Below, one piece after another: positions 1-6,751 of a stretch of 15,485 nt of DNA. A model generated the notes under the pieces. It was not told the origin of the DNA. It made no database searches and worked only from the letters and a program-made list of their open reading frames with translations. The translations under genes and the position numbers were made by a program. This DNA is from RUG626 sp964411785 (lineage in GTDB: Bacteria; Bacillota; Clostridia; Oscillospirales; Oscillospiraceae). The stretch is from NCBI GenBank assembly GCA_964411785.1, contig CAYPMJ010000041.1, positions 1 through 15,485 on the forward strand, in the 5' to 3' direction. Position 1 is the stretch's first letter, and each line of letters opens with the position of its first letter.

Positions 1-54
1 CCCCCGGTCTCACGGTTCGTAGCCGCGCACTCTATCCAGCTGAGCTACAGGCGC
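1..54 (-). tRNA. tRNA-Arg (anticodon ACG), 3' part cut off by window edge
   Basis: Read on the minus strand, the sequence starts with acceptor 5' strand GCGCCTG (54 to 48), then TA, D-stem GCTC/GAGT with a GG-containing D-loop, and a five-pair anticodon stem CGCGG/CCGTG closing the loop CTACGAA. The anticodon ACG lies at 20-18. The variable region AGACC and the first T-stem strand GGGGG follow at 10-1. The T-loop, second T-stem strand, acceptor 3' strand and CCA region lie outside the window. ACG is the standard bacterial arginine anticodon, normally deaminated to ICG by TadA to read CGU/CGC/CGA. The fold is canonical as far as it can be seen. Confidence 0.95.
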
Positions 55-74
55 ACGTCTTTCAGCGCTTTCCT

Positions 75-103
75 ATAATAGCACCATCCAGGAAAAAATG
101 CAA
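75..103 (-). promoter_or_regulatory. Sigma-70-type promoter of the tRNA-Arg gene
   Basis: On the minus strand there is TTGCAT (103-98) as -35 and TATTAT (80-75) as -10, separated by 17 bp. The -10 ends 20 bp before the tRNA 5' end, so a start point near 68 would give a short leader trimmed by RNase P. The -35 hexamer is identical to the one at 2534-2539. Called from consensus only. Confidence 0.7.
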
Positions 104-158
104 GCCCTGTTTTACCTTTTTTGAAAAATTTAATTGGTCCACCAATCGTCAGGACAAA

Positions 159-191
159 CGCAGGAGAGTCGCAGGAAAGCCGCAGGAAAGC
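159..191. repeat. 11-bp direct tandem repeat, three copies
   Basis: The unit CGCAGGAAAGC occurs twice without a gap (170-180 and 181-191). It is preceded by a diverged copy, CGCAGGAGAGT (159-169). The array lies between the divergent tRNA promoter and the promoter at 259-287. A period of 11 bp is close to one helical turn, so it could be a set of same-face protein sites, or simply a small slippage duplication. The rest of the stretch from 104 to 258 holds nothing else that I can support. Confidence 0.6.
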
Positions 192-258
192 CCGAGGTTG
201 CGGCTGTGAGCCCGGATCTGCTGCTGCGCATGCCACATGGACAGACGTCGAAAAAAGC

Positions 259-287
259 TTTACAAGCTATGAAAAAAGGAGTATCAT
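259..287 (+). promoter_or_regulatory. Probable sigma-70-type promoter of the 369-2430 gene group
   Basis: TTTACA (259-264) as -35 and TATCAT (282-287) as -10 are separated by 17 bp. This predicts a start near 294 and a leader of about 75 nt before the start codon at 369. It is the best promoter-like match between the tRNA and the first plus-strand gene. Support is by consensus and position only. Confidence 0.55.
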
Positions 288-293
288 AATCCC

Positions 294-306
294 GGGCCGG
301 TGGCCC
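294..306 (+). promoter_or_regulatory. Small GC hairpin at the predicted 5' end of the first transcript
   Basis: GGGCC (294-298), loop GGT and GGCCC (302-306) form a perfect five-pair GC stem starting at the transcription start predicted from the promoter at 259-287. There is no T-run after it, so it is not an intrinsic terminator. A hairpin at the extreme 5' end of an mRNA can slow 5'-dependent decay; that role here is inference. Confidence 0.4.
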
Positions 307-368
307 ACGTGGCAGGAACGTGTAATCTTTTCGATCGAGCTGTGGCCGGATGGCGAAAGGCGGTATAA

Positions 369-1079
369 ATGGACAGGGATGAATTCAAGGACCGCAAGTA
401 TCTGCCGCGGGGCGAGTGGCAGTATACCAGGAAGGAAAAGATACAGAACTGGTTTGCGTATAACAAATGGTGGCTTGTGTTTGGCGTCGTGGCAGTTATA
501 GCGATTGTGTACTTCATAAGGGCCGCGTTCGGGATAGGTGTTGTGCAGCCGGACTACACCATCGGCGTCATAACATCCACGGGAATAGACGACGAGTCGC
601 TGAAGGAGCTGGAGACGGCTCTGGAGCCGTTGGCCAGTGATCTCAACGGTGATGGGACGGTTGAGGTGTCCGTATCGCAGTTTATCACCGGGGAGGGCAT
701 TGACCTTGAGGCGCAGCTTTCCTATGGAACTGCGGCACTGGTACGCCTGGAGGCGGATATAATAGCCGGCGAGACGCACTTTTTCATAATGGAGGATCCG
801 GCGTGGTTCCAGATACGTTTTCAGGCGCTGGCTGATCAGGATGGGGCATTGCCGGAGTCAGATGATTTTTCAGTGGACGGACGAGCCCTGCGGTGGGGTG
901 ACTGTCCTGTACTAAGTGGCCTTCCGCTGTCTGAGGAGACAGCTGCAAGTTTGGAAAACATGTATATAGGACGGCGCGGATACTATGACACCGAGGATCT
1001 GGAGTATTACGCGGATTATGAGGAGCTGTGGCAGATTTTAACTGAGGGGGCGACAGGATGGGACGACGGAATCGAATGA
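369..1079 (+). CDS. Single-pass membrane protein of unknown function
   Basis: This is a 236-residue protein. An in-frame TAA (366-368) directly precedes the ATG, so no earlier start is possible, and AAGG at 357-360 serves as ribosome binding site. The N-terminal 30 residues are polar and basic, followed by one membrane segment at about residues 34-50, so the N terminus is probably cytoplasmic and the rest outside. The outer part begins with a beta-strand-like PDYTIGVITS, then an alpha/beta region containing DLNGDG (91-96), a DxNxDG calcium-loop-like sequence. Later there is a hydrophobic FFIMEDP stretch and an acidic, tyrosine-rich C terminus. I do not recognise a named family. Its last 22 bases overlap the lipoprotein gene, so the two are almost certainly co-translated and may work together in the envelope. 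Confidence 0.85.
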   Translation: MDRDEFKDRKYLPRGEWQYTRKEKIQNWFAYNKWWLVFGVVAVIAIVYFIRAAFGIGVVQPDYTIGVITSTGIDDESLKELETALEPLASDLNGDGTVEVSVSQFITGEGIDLEAQLSYGTAALVRLEADIIAGETHFFIMEDPAWFQIRFQALADQDGALPESDDFSVDGRALRWGDCPVLSGLPLSEETAASLENMYIGRRGYYDTEDLEYYADYEELWQILTEGATGWDDGIE

Positions 1080-1669
1080 AAACTCTGGCAGCTGTGGTGA
1101 TGGTGGGAGTGATCCTGCTGCTGACCGGATGCGGCCCGCTTCCGGACAGGGATATAGACGGTATGCCCTGGCAGGACAGCTGGGTGGATGTGGGGATCAA
1201 GCTTGGTATAGAGCCGGTGGAAGGGCTGGAGCTGCTGGAGCAGAGCGACGCGCTGGCCATGAGTGGCATAAGCTATGCGGCGTGGTCGGCGGGTGAGAAA
1301 ACGGAATACGAGAACTCGGAGGGTGTGACCGGGGATCTCTATGACCTGCAGGTATTTGTTCTGCTCCAGAACTGCAAAACAGAGAGCGAGGCCGCCTCCA
1401 CAAGGGAACAGTGGAGGGCTATGGAGGAGCAGCATTACACCATGACGGCGCTGGAGGATGCTTCGTACGGGGGACATGAGTACAGCTGCTGGTCACTGGT
1501 TCCGACAGATGAGAGCCCGTACGGCTGCGGGTATATAGGTCTTCTGACGTTTGGCTATTACTCGCTGAGCGTGGAGCTGATGGTGAGAGCAGACTTTACA
1601 CCTGAATATCCTGCGGGGGAGCTTTTTCAGGATTTCCTCGCGGCCATTCATTACAGGGCGGAGGAATAG
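1058..1669 (+). CDS. Lipoprotein of unknown function
   Basis: This is a 203-residue protein with a basic N terminus, a hydrophobic core and the lipobox LLTGC, predicting cleavage before Cys25 and lipid anchoring on the outer face of the membrane. The start at 1058 is preceded by AGGGGG (1045-1050) at good spacing. A second in-frame ATG at 1076 forms an ATGA overlap with the upstream stop but has no comparable ribosome binding site; both give an intact lipobox. The mature part is acidic and rich in aromatic residues, with an alpha/beta look (DLYDLQVFVLLQNC, then GYYSLSVELMVRADF near the end). I recognise no catalytic motif and no named family. The gene overlaps its upstream membrane-protein neighbour and is followed after 8 bp by a polytopic membrane protein gene, consistent with a three-gene envelope unit. 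Confidence 0.88.
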   Translation: MGRRNRMKTLAAVVMVGVILLLTGCGPLPDRDIDGMPWQDSWVDVGIKLGIEPVEGLELLEQSDALAMSGISYAAWSAGEKTEYENSEGVTGDLYDLQVFVLLQNCKTESEAASTREQWRAMEEQHYTMTALEDASYGGHEYSCWSLVPTDESPYGCGYIGLLTFGYYSLSVELMVRADFTPEYPAGELFQDFLAAIHYRAEE

Positions 1670-1677
1670 ATGCGGCT

Positions 1678-2430
1678 ATGGATGATAATTCGGCTGCGCT
1701 GGGCAGGGGAATAGGACGCCTGAAAAAGGTTTTGCGCAGAAGATGGAAGGCGTTTTTAGCGGGGAACCTGGTGACGGTTCTCTCGCTTGTGCCCTTTGGC
1801 ATGGGGGTGTACTTCGCCATCGGTACATCCAGTCTGCTGATTTTAGGCGCCGCGTGCGTGTTGGGAGGGCTCATAGCGGGGCCCGTCATATCCTGCCTTG
1901 TGGACCTTATATTCCGTTCTCTGCGCGGGAGCTGGGATGACTGGAAGTATTGTTACGGGCGCGCAATGAGGCAGGACGCGCGCTGCTCCCTGTTTCCGGG
2001 TGTGGTTTTCTGCCTCATCGTGGGGTCAGTGCTATATCTGGGACTGCTGATGCTCAGCGTGGAGGACAGCGGATCAGTGGGAGCCCTGGCAACACTGGCG
2101 GTGAGCTTCGCCATCTCAACAGTGGTTTTTCTGCTGTTCTGGCCGCAGCTGGTTCTGTTTGATATGAGGAACTCTGTGCGGCTCAAAAACATGCTTCTGT
2201 TCCTGAAACGGTATTTCTGGCGGGTGCTGGGTGTAGCGGCGGTGAATGTCCTCTGGTGGGGGGTGGGAGTGCTGCTGCTCCCGTGGTCGCTGCTGCTTTT
2301 ACCGGTGTTGGGACTGTGGTTTATCTGGCTCCTGTCCTTTCACCTGCTGTACGATCAGTTCAACAGCTCGTATAATCTGGAACAGCAGATATTTGCCAAG
2401 TATCCGGAGCAGCGGTCTGAAATGATGTGA
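1678..2430 (+). CDS. Polytopic membrane protein, DUF624 (YesL)-like
   Basis: This is a 250-residue protein that is mostly hydrophobic, with about six predicted membrane segments: roughly 24-44, 50-75, 105-127, 137-160, 180-202 and 203-228. The N terminus is basic (LKKVLRRRWK), which puts it inside. The cytosolic loop after the second segment (SLRGSWDDWKYCYGRAMRQD) and overall layout resemble DUF624/YesL-type proteins of Firmicutes, which often sit beside solute-binding lipoproteins; I assign the family by pattern only. GAGGA (1661-1665) lies 12 nt before the ATG, a rather long spacing, and overlaps the end of the preceding lipoprotein gene, so translation may be coupled. No catalytic residues are evident. 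The function is unknown; support for two upstream extracytoplasmic partners would be the simplest role. Confidence 0.85.
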   Translation: MDDNSAALGRGIGRLKKVLRRRWKAFLAGNLVTVLSLVPFGMGVYFAIGTSSLLILGAACVLGGLIAGPVISCLVDLIFRSLRGSWDDWKYCYGRAMRQDARCSLFPGVVFCLIVGSVLYLGLLMLSVEDSGSVGALATLAVSFAISTVVFLLFWPQLVLFDMRNSVRLKNMLLFLKRYFWRVLGVAAVNVLWWGVGVLLLPWSLLLLPVLGLWFIWLLSFHLLYDQFNSSYNLEQQIFAKYPEQRSEMM

Positions 2431-2533
2431 AGGCTTCAAGTGATGAGAGATTGAAAATATGCGGGAGGGCATTCCCCAATATGAAAAGACTTTTGCCAGA
2501 TTCCGCATTGGATTCATAAGCCATACAGTGCGC
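2431..2533. other. Intergenic stretch without a recognisable terminator
   Basis: Between the end of the DUF624-like gene and the next promoter I see no stem followed by a T-run. The best candidate, GGGA/TCCC around 2463-2478, is short and has no T-tract. Either termination is factor-dependent or the first transcript reads through into the VWA operon. A five-base inverted repeat, CGCTT (2531-2535) and AAGCG (2543-2547), overlaps the downstream -35 and might be an operator half-site pair, but it is too short to claim. Confidence 0.5.
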
Positions 2534-2562
2534 TTGCATTTTAAGCGTAGGCATGGTAAACT
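2534..2562 (+). promoter_or_regulatory. Extended -10 promoter of the VWA-CotH-VTC operon
   Basis: TTGCAT (2534-2539) as -35, 17 bp spacer and TAAACT (2557-2562) as -10, with TGG directly before the -10 giving the extended TGn element. The predicted start is about 2569. The -35 equals that of the tRNA-Arg promoter at the left edge. Three agreeing features (hexamers, exact 17-bp spacing, TGn) make this the best-supported promoter in the window. Confidence 0.7.
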
Positions 2563-2569
2563 TTAACTG

Positions 2570-2603
2570 TGCCGGGGGAGAGACGCTGACTGTCCCCCGG
2601 GCA
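2570..2603 (+). promoter_or_regulatory. Strong GC hairpin at the 5' end of the long operon transcript
   Basis: CCGGGGGA (2572-2579) pairs perfectly with TCCCCCGG (2593-2600) around a 13-nt loop. T2570-A2603 and G2571-C2602 can extend the stem with G2601 bulged. It begins within one or two bases of the predicted transcription start and ends 20 nt before the ribosome binding site. No T-tract follows, so it is not an intrinsic terminator. Likely roles are mRNA 5' stabilisation or binding of a regulator (inference). I do not recognise it as a known riboswitch. Confidence 0.6.
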
Positions 2604-2623
2604 GGAGAGACAGAGAGTGGGTT

Positions 2624-2630
2624 GAGGTGA
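2624..2630 (+). promoter_or_regulatory. Ribosome binding site favouring a TTG start at 2636
   Basis: GAGGTGA (2624-2630) is a seven-base match to the anti-Shine-Dalgarno end of 16S rRNA. It sits 5 nt before TTG at 2636. The alternative GTG at 2627 lies inside this site and has no properly spaced site of its own; the nearest, AGGAGA at 2603-2608, is 18 nt away. Confidence 0.7.
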
Positions 2631-2635
2631 GCGGA

Positions 2636-5600
2636 TTGAGTATTCAGTTACAGATTTTGATACCCCTTGCAATAACGCTTGCCGCGCTTGTGGCAATAGC
2701 AGTGGTGCGGCGGTGCTTCCGGTGGGAGATGGTTGTGATAGGAGTGGTCATGGCGGCAGTGGCCGTTCTGGCGTTCCGTATTCCGTCGGAGGAGGCGGAC
2801 GCGCAGGGGGACCAGGTTGCTGAAGAGGATTACTCGGTGACTCTTGCCATAGCCTGTCGGACAATGCTCGACGGGGACTATGCAGAGGCGGAGGAGCTTC
2901 TTGATGCCCTGTCCCAGAGGACTGTGAGTGAAGAGCTGTTGCTTGCGCGCGCAAGATGTGCGCTGCTGCAGGGAAACGACCAGCTCGCTTCCCAGCTCTA
3001 TGCGTCGCTAGAAGATCCGGCTGGGGATGAGGCCGAGGCTGCAGCGCTTCTTGCTGAGTCTGCCGTGACCGGCTCCGACGCACTCATCCGCTATCTTACG
3101 GATCTTGGCGAAGATCCTTCTGAATACGGACTCTCAGCTGGAGAGACGACTACGGTGGACCGGGAGGAGACGATTGCGCTTATAAGGGAGCTCCTTGAGG
3201 AGACGATAGATGATTACGGCCAGCGTGTAGGCAGCGCCTCTGAGAGCGCGAGAGCGCTGAACCGGGAGTTTAGCAATTTTACTTCCGGGTATCTTGCGGA
3301 TCAGGAGATCGTCAGCGCCTCTCTCAAGTCGCTGGAGGACGCGATGGGCCGTGCGTCGTTCCAGGCAAACAGGGAGCTGAGGGCTGCGAGGACGAAGGGC
3401 TATATAATGGTCGGCGACTATGCCGCCATAGCGGACAGTGCGGACAGGTACGTAAGCCCAGAGGAGCTGATTATATTAGCGGAGCTCTACACACAGGGAC
3501 AGGTGACGGAGAAGGACTTCCGTGAGAGCTATACGCAGACGCACAGCGGTGAGCTGGAGGACGTCATTGACGCGTGCCTTGACGCGCTTGACGCGTCGGA
3601 GGACGAGATCTCTGAGGACGATTACACGGCATACCGCCTTAAGATTGAAGAGCTTGAAGAACAGCTTGAGAGCCCGGCACTATGGGCTATGAGGACGGAT
3701 CTTCTGACGGAGGCTGAGAGCGGCGAGGAGGCTCTGCGCAGTCAGTGCTATCTTGCGCTCTCAAAGCTCGAGAGCTTCTTAGGGAACGAGGATCAGTCGG
3801 ACGCGTACCTTCAGGATGCGCTTGCCTCAGCATCTGCCAGTGGGAATGAGGGCTATAGAACGCCGATGACCAGCATGGCCGCCGTTGTTCAGGGTACTGC
3901 CGATTCTGCGGAGGTCAAGAATGTCGACGTGTACGTCGACGAGGCACTTGCCAATGCGCTGCCCTATGGCCTCACATCCGACAGACTCCTGTGGAACCGG
4001 GACGCAGTGACCGGGGACGCGGAGGCCTCAGCAGCTGTCTATGTCGTAACTCAGGCTCTGGACGATAACACGGATGAAGATGCCAGTCTGCGGACGAGCT
4101 TCCGGGACAGGATGATAAATACGGTAAGCCAGGGTTCCGCCCTTCTTAATATAGGGGTTATAAACCCTGAGGAGTTCCCGCAGGTGTCGGCGCGGGTGCA
4201 GATCCAGTCGAGCAGGTTCAGCCGGGATGAGCTGGCTGAACACCTCATAGTTTACGACTGCGGAAATTCAATTGAGGACTATGAGCTGAAGGAGCTTACC
4301 TTTCAGCGGTCGCGCATAATACTCCTGTGCGACGTATCCGGCAGTATGTCCGGCAGCGTGGACAGCCTCAAGAACGCGATAGAGGCGTTTGCCAATGATA
4401 TGGGTGAGGGCGAGGAGGTGAGCGTTGTCGGCTTTTCAAGCGGGATAGAGTTCGTGGAGCCATTTTCTTCAGACCCGGGGACCGTGGCCGGCTACGCCGA
4501 CAGAATCTATGCCAGCGGAGGCACAGCTCTCTACCAGTCGTTGCTGTACTGCGGGGATCTTCTGACATATGATGTAAACGTGAATAATATTATTATTGCC
4601 ATGACGGACGGGCAGGACGGAAATTCCCCATCCGACAGCGACATGCGCGAGAGAATAGGCGCAATGGCGGCGGAGAAGGGTATAACGGTGTACACCATGG
4701 GACTTGGCAGCAGTGTGGACACGGACTACCTTGAGAAGATTGCCTCCTACGGAAACGGGAGCTTCCTCTACGTGCGCGGGGATGAGGAGCTGGCCAATTT
4801 CTACAGCTTCATACATAACCAGCTTGATAATCAGTACGTCCTGAGCTACACAGCCGTAAACACCACAAAGAACCGACGGGTTCTGGAGCTGGAGCTGGAG
4901 GGAGAGCTGGGAGGGGCGGAGAAGGAATACTATCTGACTGCACCCGATAGCTATCTGGACAGCGGGGTTGAGGTGGACACGGTCGGGCGGTCAGTGTACG
5001 GATTTTCAACAAAGTTTCTCTATAAGTCCTCAAAAGCCCAGACAATAAGGCTCCGGGGCAAGGGGTTTGCGGAGGATGATGAGATCACGGTCCGCATAAC
5101 GGGAAGCGTCAGGTATGAGCTTGAGGCGGCCTATGTGGACGAAAACAGCTACAGTGTGACCATCCCCTCGGAGATCAGCGTGGGGACATACGACCTTGAG
5201 GTCTCGGTTGGGGGAGACAGCTTTAAGATTGAAGATGAGCTTACGGTGGCAGTGTCCGAGGGGGAGAAGAATTTCCGCTTCGGGGATTACAACTTCACAG
5301 CCCTCTCCTCAAGCGTGGACAGCAGCGGGAGAACGGTGCTCTCGGGAAATGTGGCGCTGAACGACTGGCTGTTTTTCAAGGGAGACGTGGTATTTGAATC
5401 GGGCTACGAGAGCGCGGGAAGGCTGCTGGTGACGGACGAAAGCGGCGCGTACATATCCTACAGCGAGAACACGGCTATGGGCCTTGCTAAGACAATGGCT
5501 AAGTACAGCCTCGGGGTGGATTTTGGGCCGCTTGGCAGCTTTTTCATCTACTCAGACCCGTACAAGCCCGGGGAGTACACGGATTTTCCTGTCGACAGGA

Positions 5601-6739
5601 TATCATACAGCTGCACGCTTCCGCTGCGGCTCCTGGCAGTCGAGACCTCCACAGTTTCGATCTACCCGGATATGGCCAGCGTGCAGGCGGCAAATCTGCA
5701 TTGGCAGCTGCCGTTCCAGGATCAGCTGGTGAGTAACCTGAAGCTTGGGGAGAACATGAAGTTCAACCTGGACACTGACATGCTTTTCGGCGCGACCAGC
5801 ATCGGCTTTAAGGCGGATATAGATTACAGCACTGATAAGGGGAAGGAATTCAACTTCGTCTCCGTGCCGATGAAGCTGGCGGGGATAAAGGTGAAGGCTG
5901 ACACACTCTCAAACGACTACAGTCTGGAGGGAAAAGTCAAGTTCAAGGCCATAGCCGGCGGGATGGACAGCCTGTCCATGAACTTCGAGGTGAAGGATGG
6001 GAAATTCGACGGCATTGGCCTTACAACGGGCGGCACCAGGGTGACACTGGTCTCGAAGCCCGTTCCAGTGAGCATGCGTGACTTCGGCCTGGAGCTGTCG
6101 GGCTTCAGCAAGTATGAGTCTGACGAATCGACACTGTCGAATGTCCTGGGGACAACCGTCAAGGTTAAATTCGGTGTGGACGCCGCCAGCCTGAACGCAT
6201 ATCTTCCTGAGATAGCAAAGGTGATAAACGACAAGGAGGAGGTTGCCCTTGCAAGTCTCGACGACTGTGAGCTGTCAATGACGCTGAAGGAGTTCAAGAT
6301 GGACTTTGAGGCCGATGTGAAGCTCCTGACCGTGCTGGACCTGGGCTCCTGCGAGGTGTCTCTGGGGTGCTTTGACTACACGAACAAGCTCATAGGCTTT
6401 GTGGATGAGGATCAGTATGGTCTCAGTGTCAAAGCCACGGTGGGCAGCCCCTGGGACACGGCAAATCTCCACGTGGACATAGAAGGTTCCGGGGAGGCGA
6501 CGCTTGGATATCCGTTCAGCGGCATAACAATCGGCGGCAAGGCGAGCTTTGATGTGGGCTGGTGGCTGCTGCACGCAGAGCTTGAGCTGCAGGGCAACGT
6601 ACTGTTTGGAGTATATAAGAACACATCCGGCGACCTTCAGTTTTCGGCCATAGTGAGGGGAACACGCAATTCGGGCGAATACGCGGGAGTCCATGTGTTT
6701 GTCACCAGGGCAACTGGCCTTGATATGTATCTCTTTTGA
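2636..6739 (+). CDS. Giant membrane-anchored von Willebrand factor A protein
   Basis: This is a 1367-residue protein from the TTG at 2636 (GTG at 2627 would add three residues). Two membrane segments at about 4-24 and 30-49 flank a basic loop (RRCFRW), placing the remainder outside. Residues 65-132 look like TPR helices (LDGDYAEAEELLDAL and LQGNDQLASQLYASL), followed by a long acidic helical region to about 550. A VWA domain spans about 558-720 with a complete metal-ion-dependent adhesion site: D566, S568 and S570 in DVSGSMS, T630 in GGTAL and D658 in MTDGQDG. It can therefore bind a divalent metal and probably a protein ligand. Residues 799-872 (LRGKGF to GTYDLEVSVGG) resemble an IPT/TIG Ig-like domain. 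The last 490 residues are beta-rich and match nothing I know. It is the first gene of the operon and probably acts as an envelope scaffold or adhesin. It has no sorting signal. Confidence 0.93.
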   Translation: MSIQLQILIPLAITLAALVAIAVVRRCFRWEMVVIGVVMAAVAVLAFRIPSEEADAQGDQVAEEDYSVTLAIACRTMLDGDYAEAEELLDALSQRTVSEELLLARARCALLQGNDQLASQLYASLEDPAGDEAEAAALLAESAVTGSDALIRYLTDLGEDPSEYGLSAGETTTVDREETIALIRELLEETIDDYGQRVGSASESARALNREFSNFTSGYLADQEIVSASLKSLEDAMGRASFQANRELRAARTKGYIMVGDYAAIADSADRYVSPEELIILAELYTQGQVTEKDFRESYTQTHSGELEDVIDACLDALDASEDEISEDDYTAYRLKIEELEEQLESPALWAMRTDLLTEAESGEEALRSQCYLALSKLESFLGNEDQSDAYLQDALASASASGNEGYRTPMTSMAAVVQGTADSAEVKNVDVYVDEALANALPYGLTSDRLLWNRDAVTGDAEASAAVYVVTQALDDNTDEDASLRTSFRDRMINTVSQGSALLNIGVINPEEFPQVSARVQIQSSRFSRDELAEHLIVYDCGNSIEDYELKELTFQRSRIILLCDVSGSMSGSVDSLKNAIEAFANDMGEGEEVSVVGFSSGIEFVEPFSSDPGTVAGYADRIYASGGTALYQSLLYCGDLLTYDVNVNNIIIAMTDGQDGNSPSDSDMRERIGAMAAEKGITVYTMGLGSSVDTDYLEKIASYGNGSFLYVRGDEELANFYSFIHNQLDNQYVLSYTAVNTTKNRRVLELELEGELGGAEKEYYLTAPDSYLDSGVEVDTVGRSVYGFSTKFLYKSSKAQTIRLRGKGFAEDDEITVRITGSVRYELEAAYVDENSYSVTIPSEISVGTYDLEVSVGGDSFKIEDELTVAVSEGEKNFRFGDYNFTALSSSVDSSGRTVLSGNVALNDWLFFKGDVVFESGYESAGRLLVTDESGAYISYSENTAMGLAKTMAKYSLGVDFGPLGSFFIYSDPYKPGEYTDFPVDRISYSCTLPLRLLAVETSTVSIYPDMASVQAANLHWQLPFQDQLVSNLKLGENMKFNLDTDMLFGATSIGFKADIDYSTDKGKEFNFVSVPMKLAGIKVKADTLSNDYSLEGKVKFKAIAGGMDSLSMNFEVKDGKFDGIGLTTGGTRVTLVSKPVPVSMRDFGLELSGFSKYESDESTLSNVLGTTVKVKFGVDAASLNAYLPEIAKVINDKEEVALASLDDCELSMTLKEFKMDFEADVKLLTVLDLGSCEVSLGCFDYTNKLIGFVDEDQYGLSVKATVGSPWDTANLHVDIEGSGEATLGYPFSGITIGGKASFDVGWWLLHAELELQGNVLFGVYKNTSGDLQFSAIVRGTRNSGEYAGVHVFVTRATGLDMYLF

Positions 6740-6740
6740 T

Positions 6741-6746
6741 GGAGGG
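6741..6746 (+). promoter_or_regulatory. Ribosome binding site of the Ig-like membrane protein gene
   Basis: GGAGGG lies 5 nt before the ATG at 6752 and starts one base after the upstream stop codon. It is a near-ideal site that fixes the start and makes an independent promoter here unnecessary. Confidence 0.75.
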
Positions 6747-6751
6747 CGGTT

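Noticed and set aside
1..54. tRNA gene as an integration site for a mobile element
   Set aside because: Integration scars normally lie at the tRNA 3' end, which is outside the window. No integrase, att repeat or other mobile gene is seen on this side.
121..501. Plus-strand open frame of 126 codons over the leader and start of the first gene
   Set aside because: It covers the tandem repeats, promoter and hairpin, has no ribosome binding site, shows low-complexity unlikely protein sequence and overlaps the well-supported gene at 369.
2570..2603. Hairpin considered as an intrinsic terminator of the first operon
   Set aside because: No T-run follows the stem, and it lies downstream of a good promoter at the predicted start of the next transcript.
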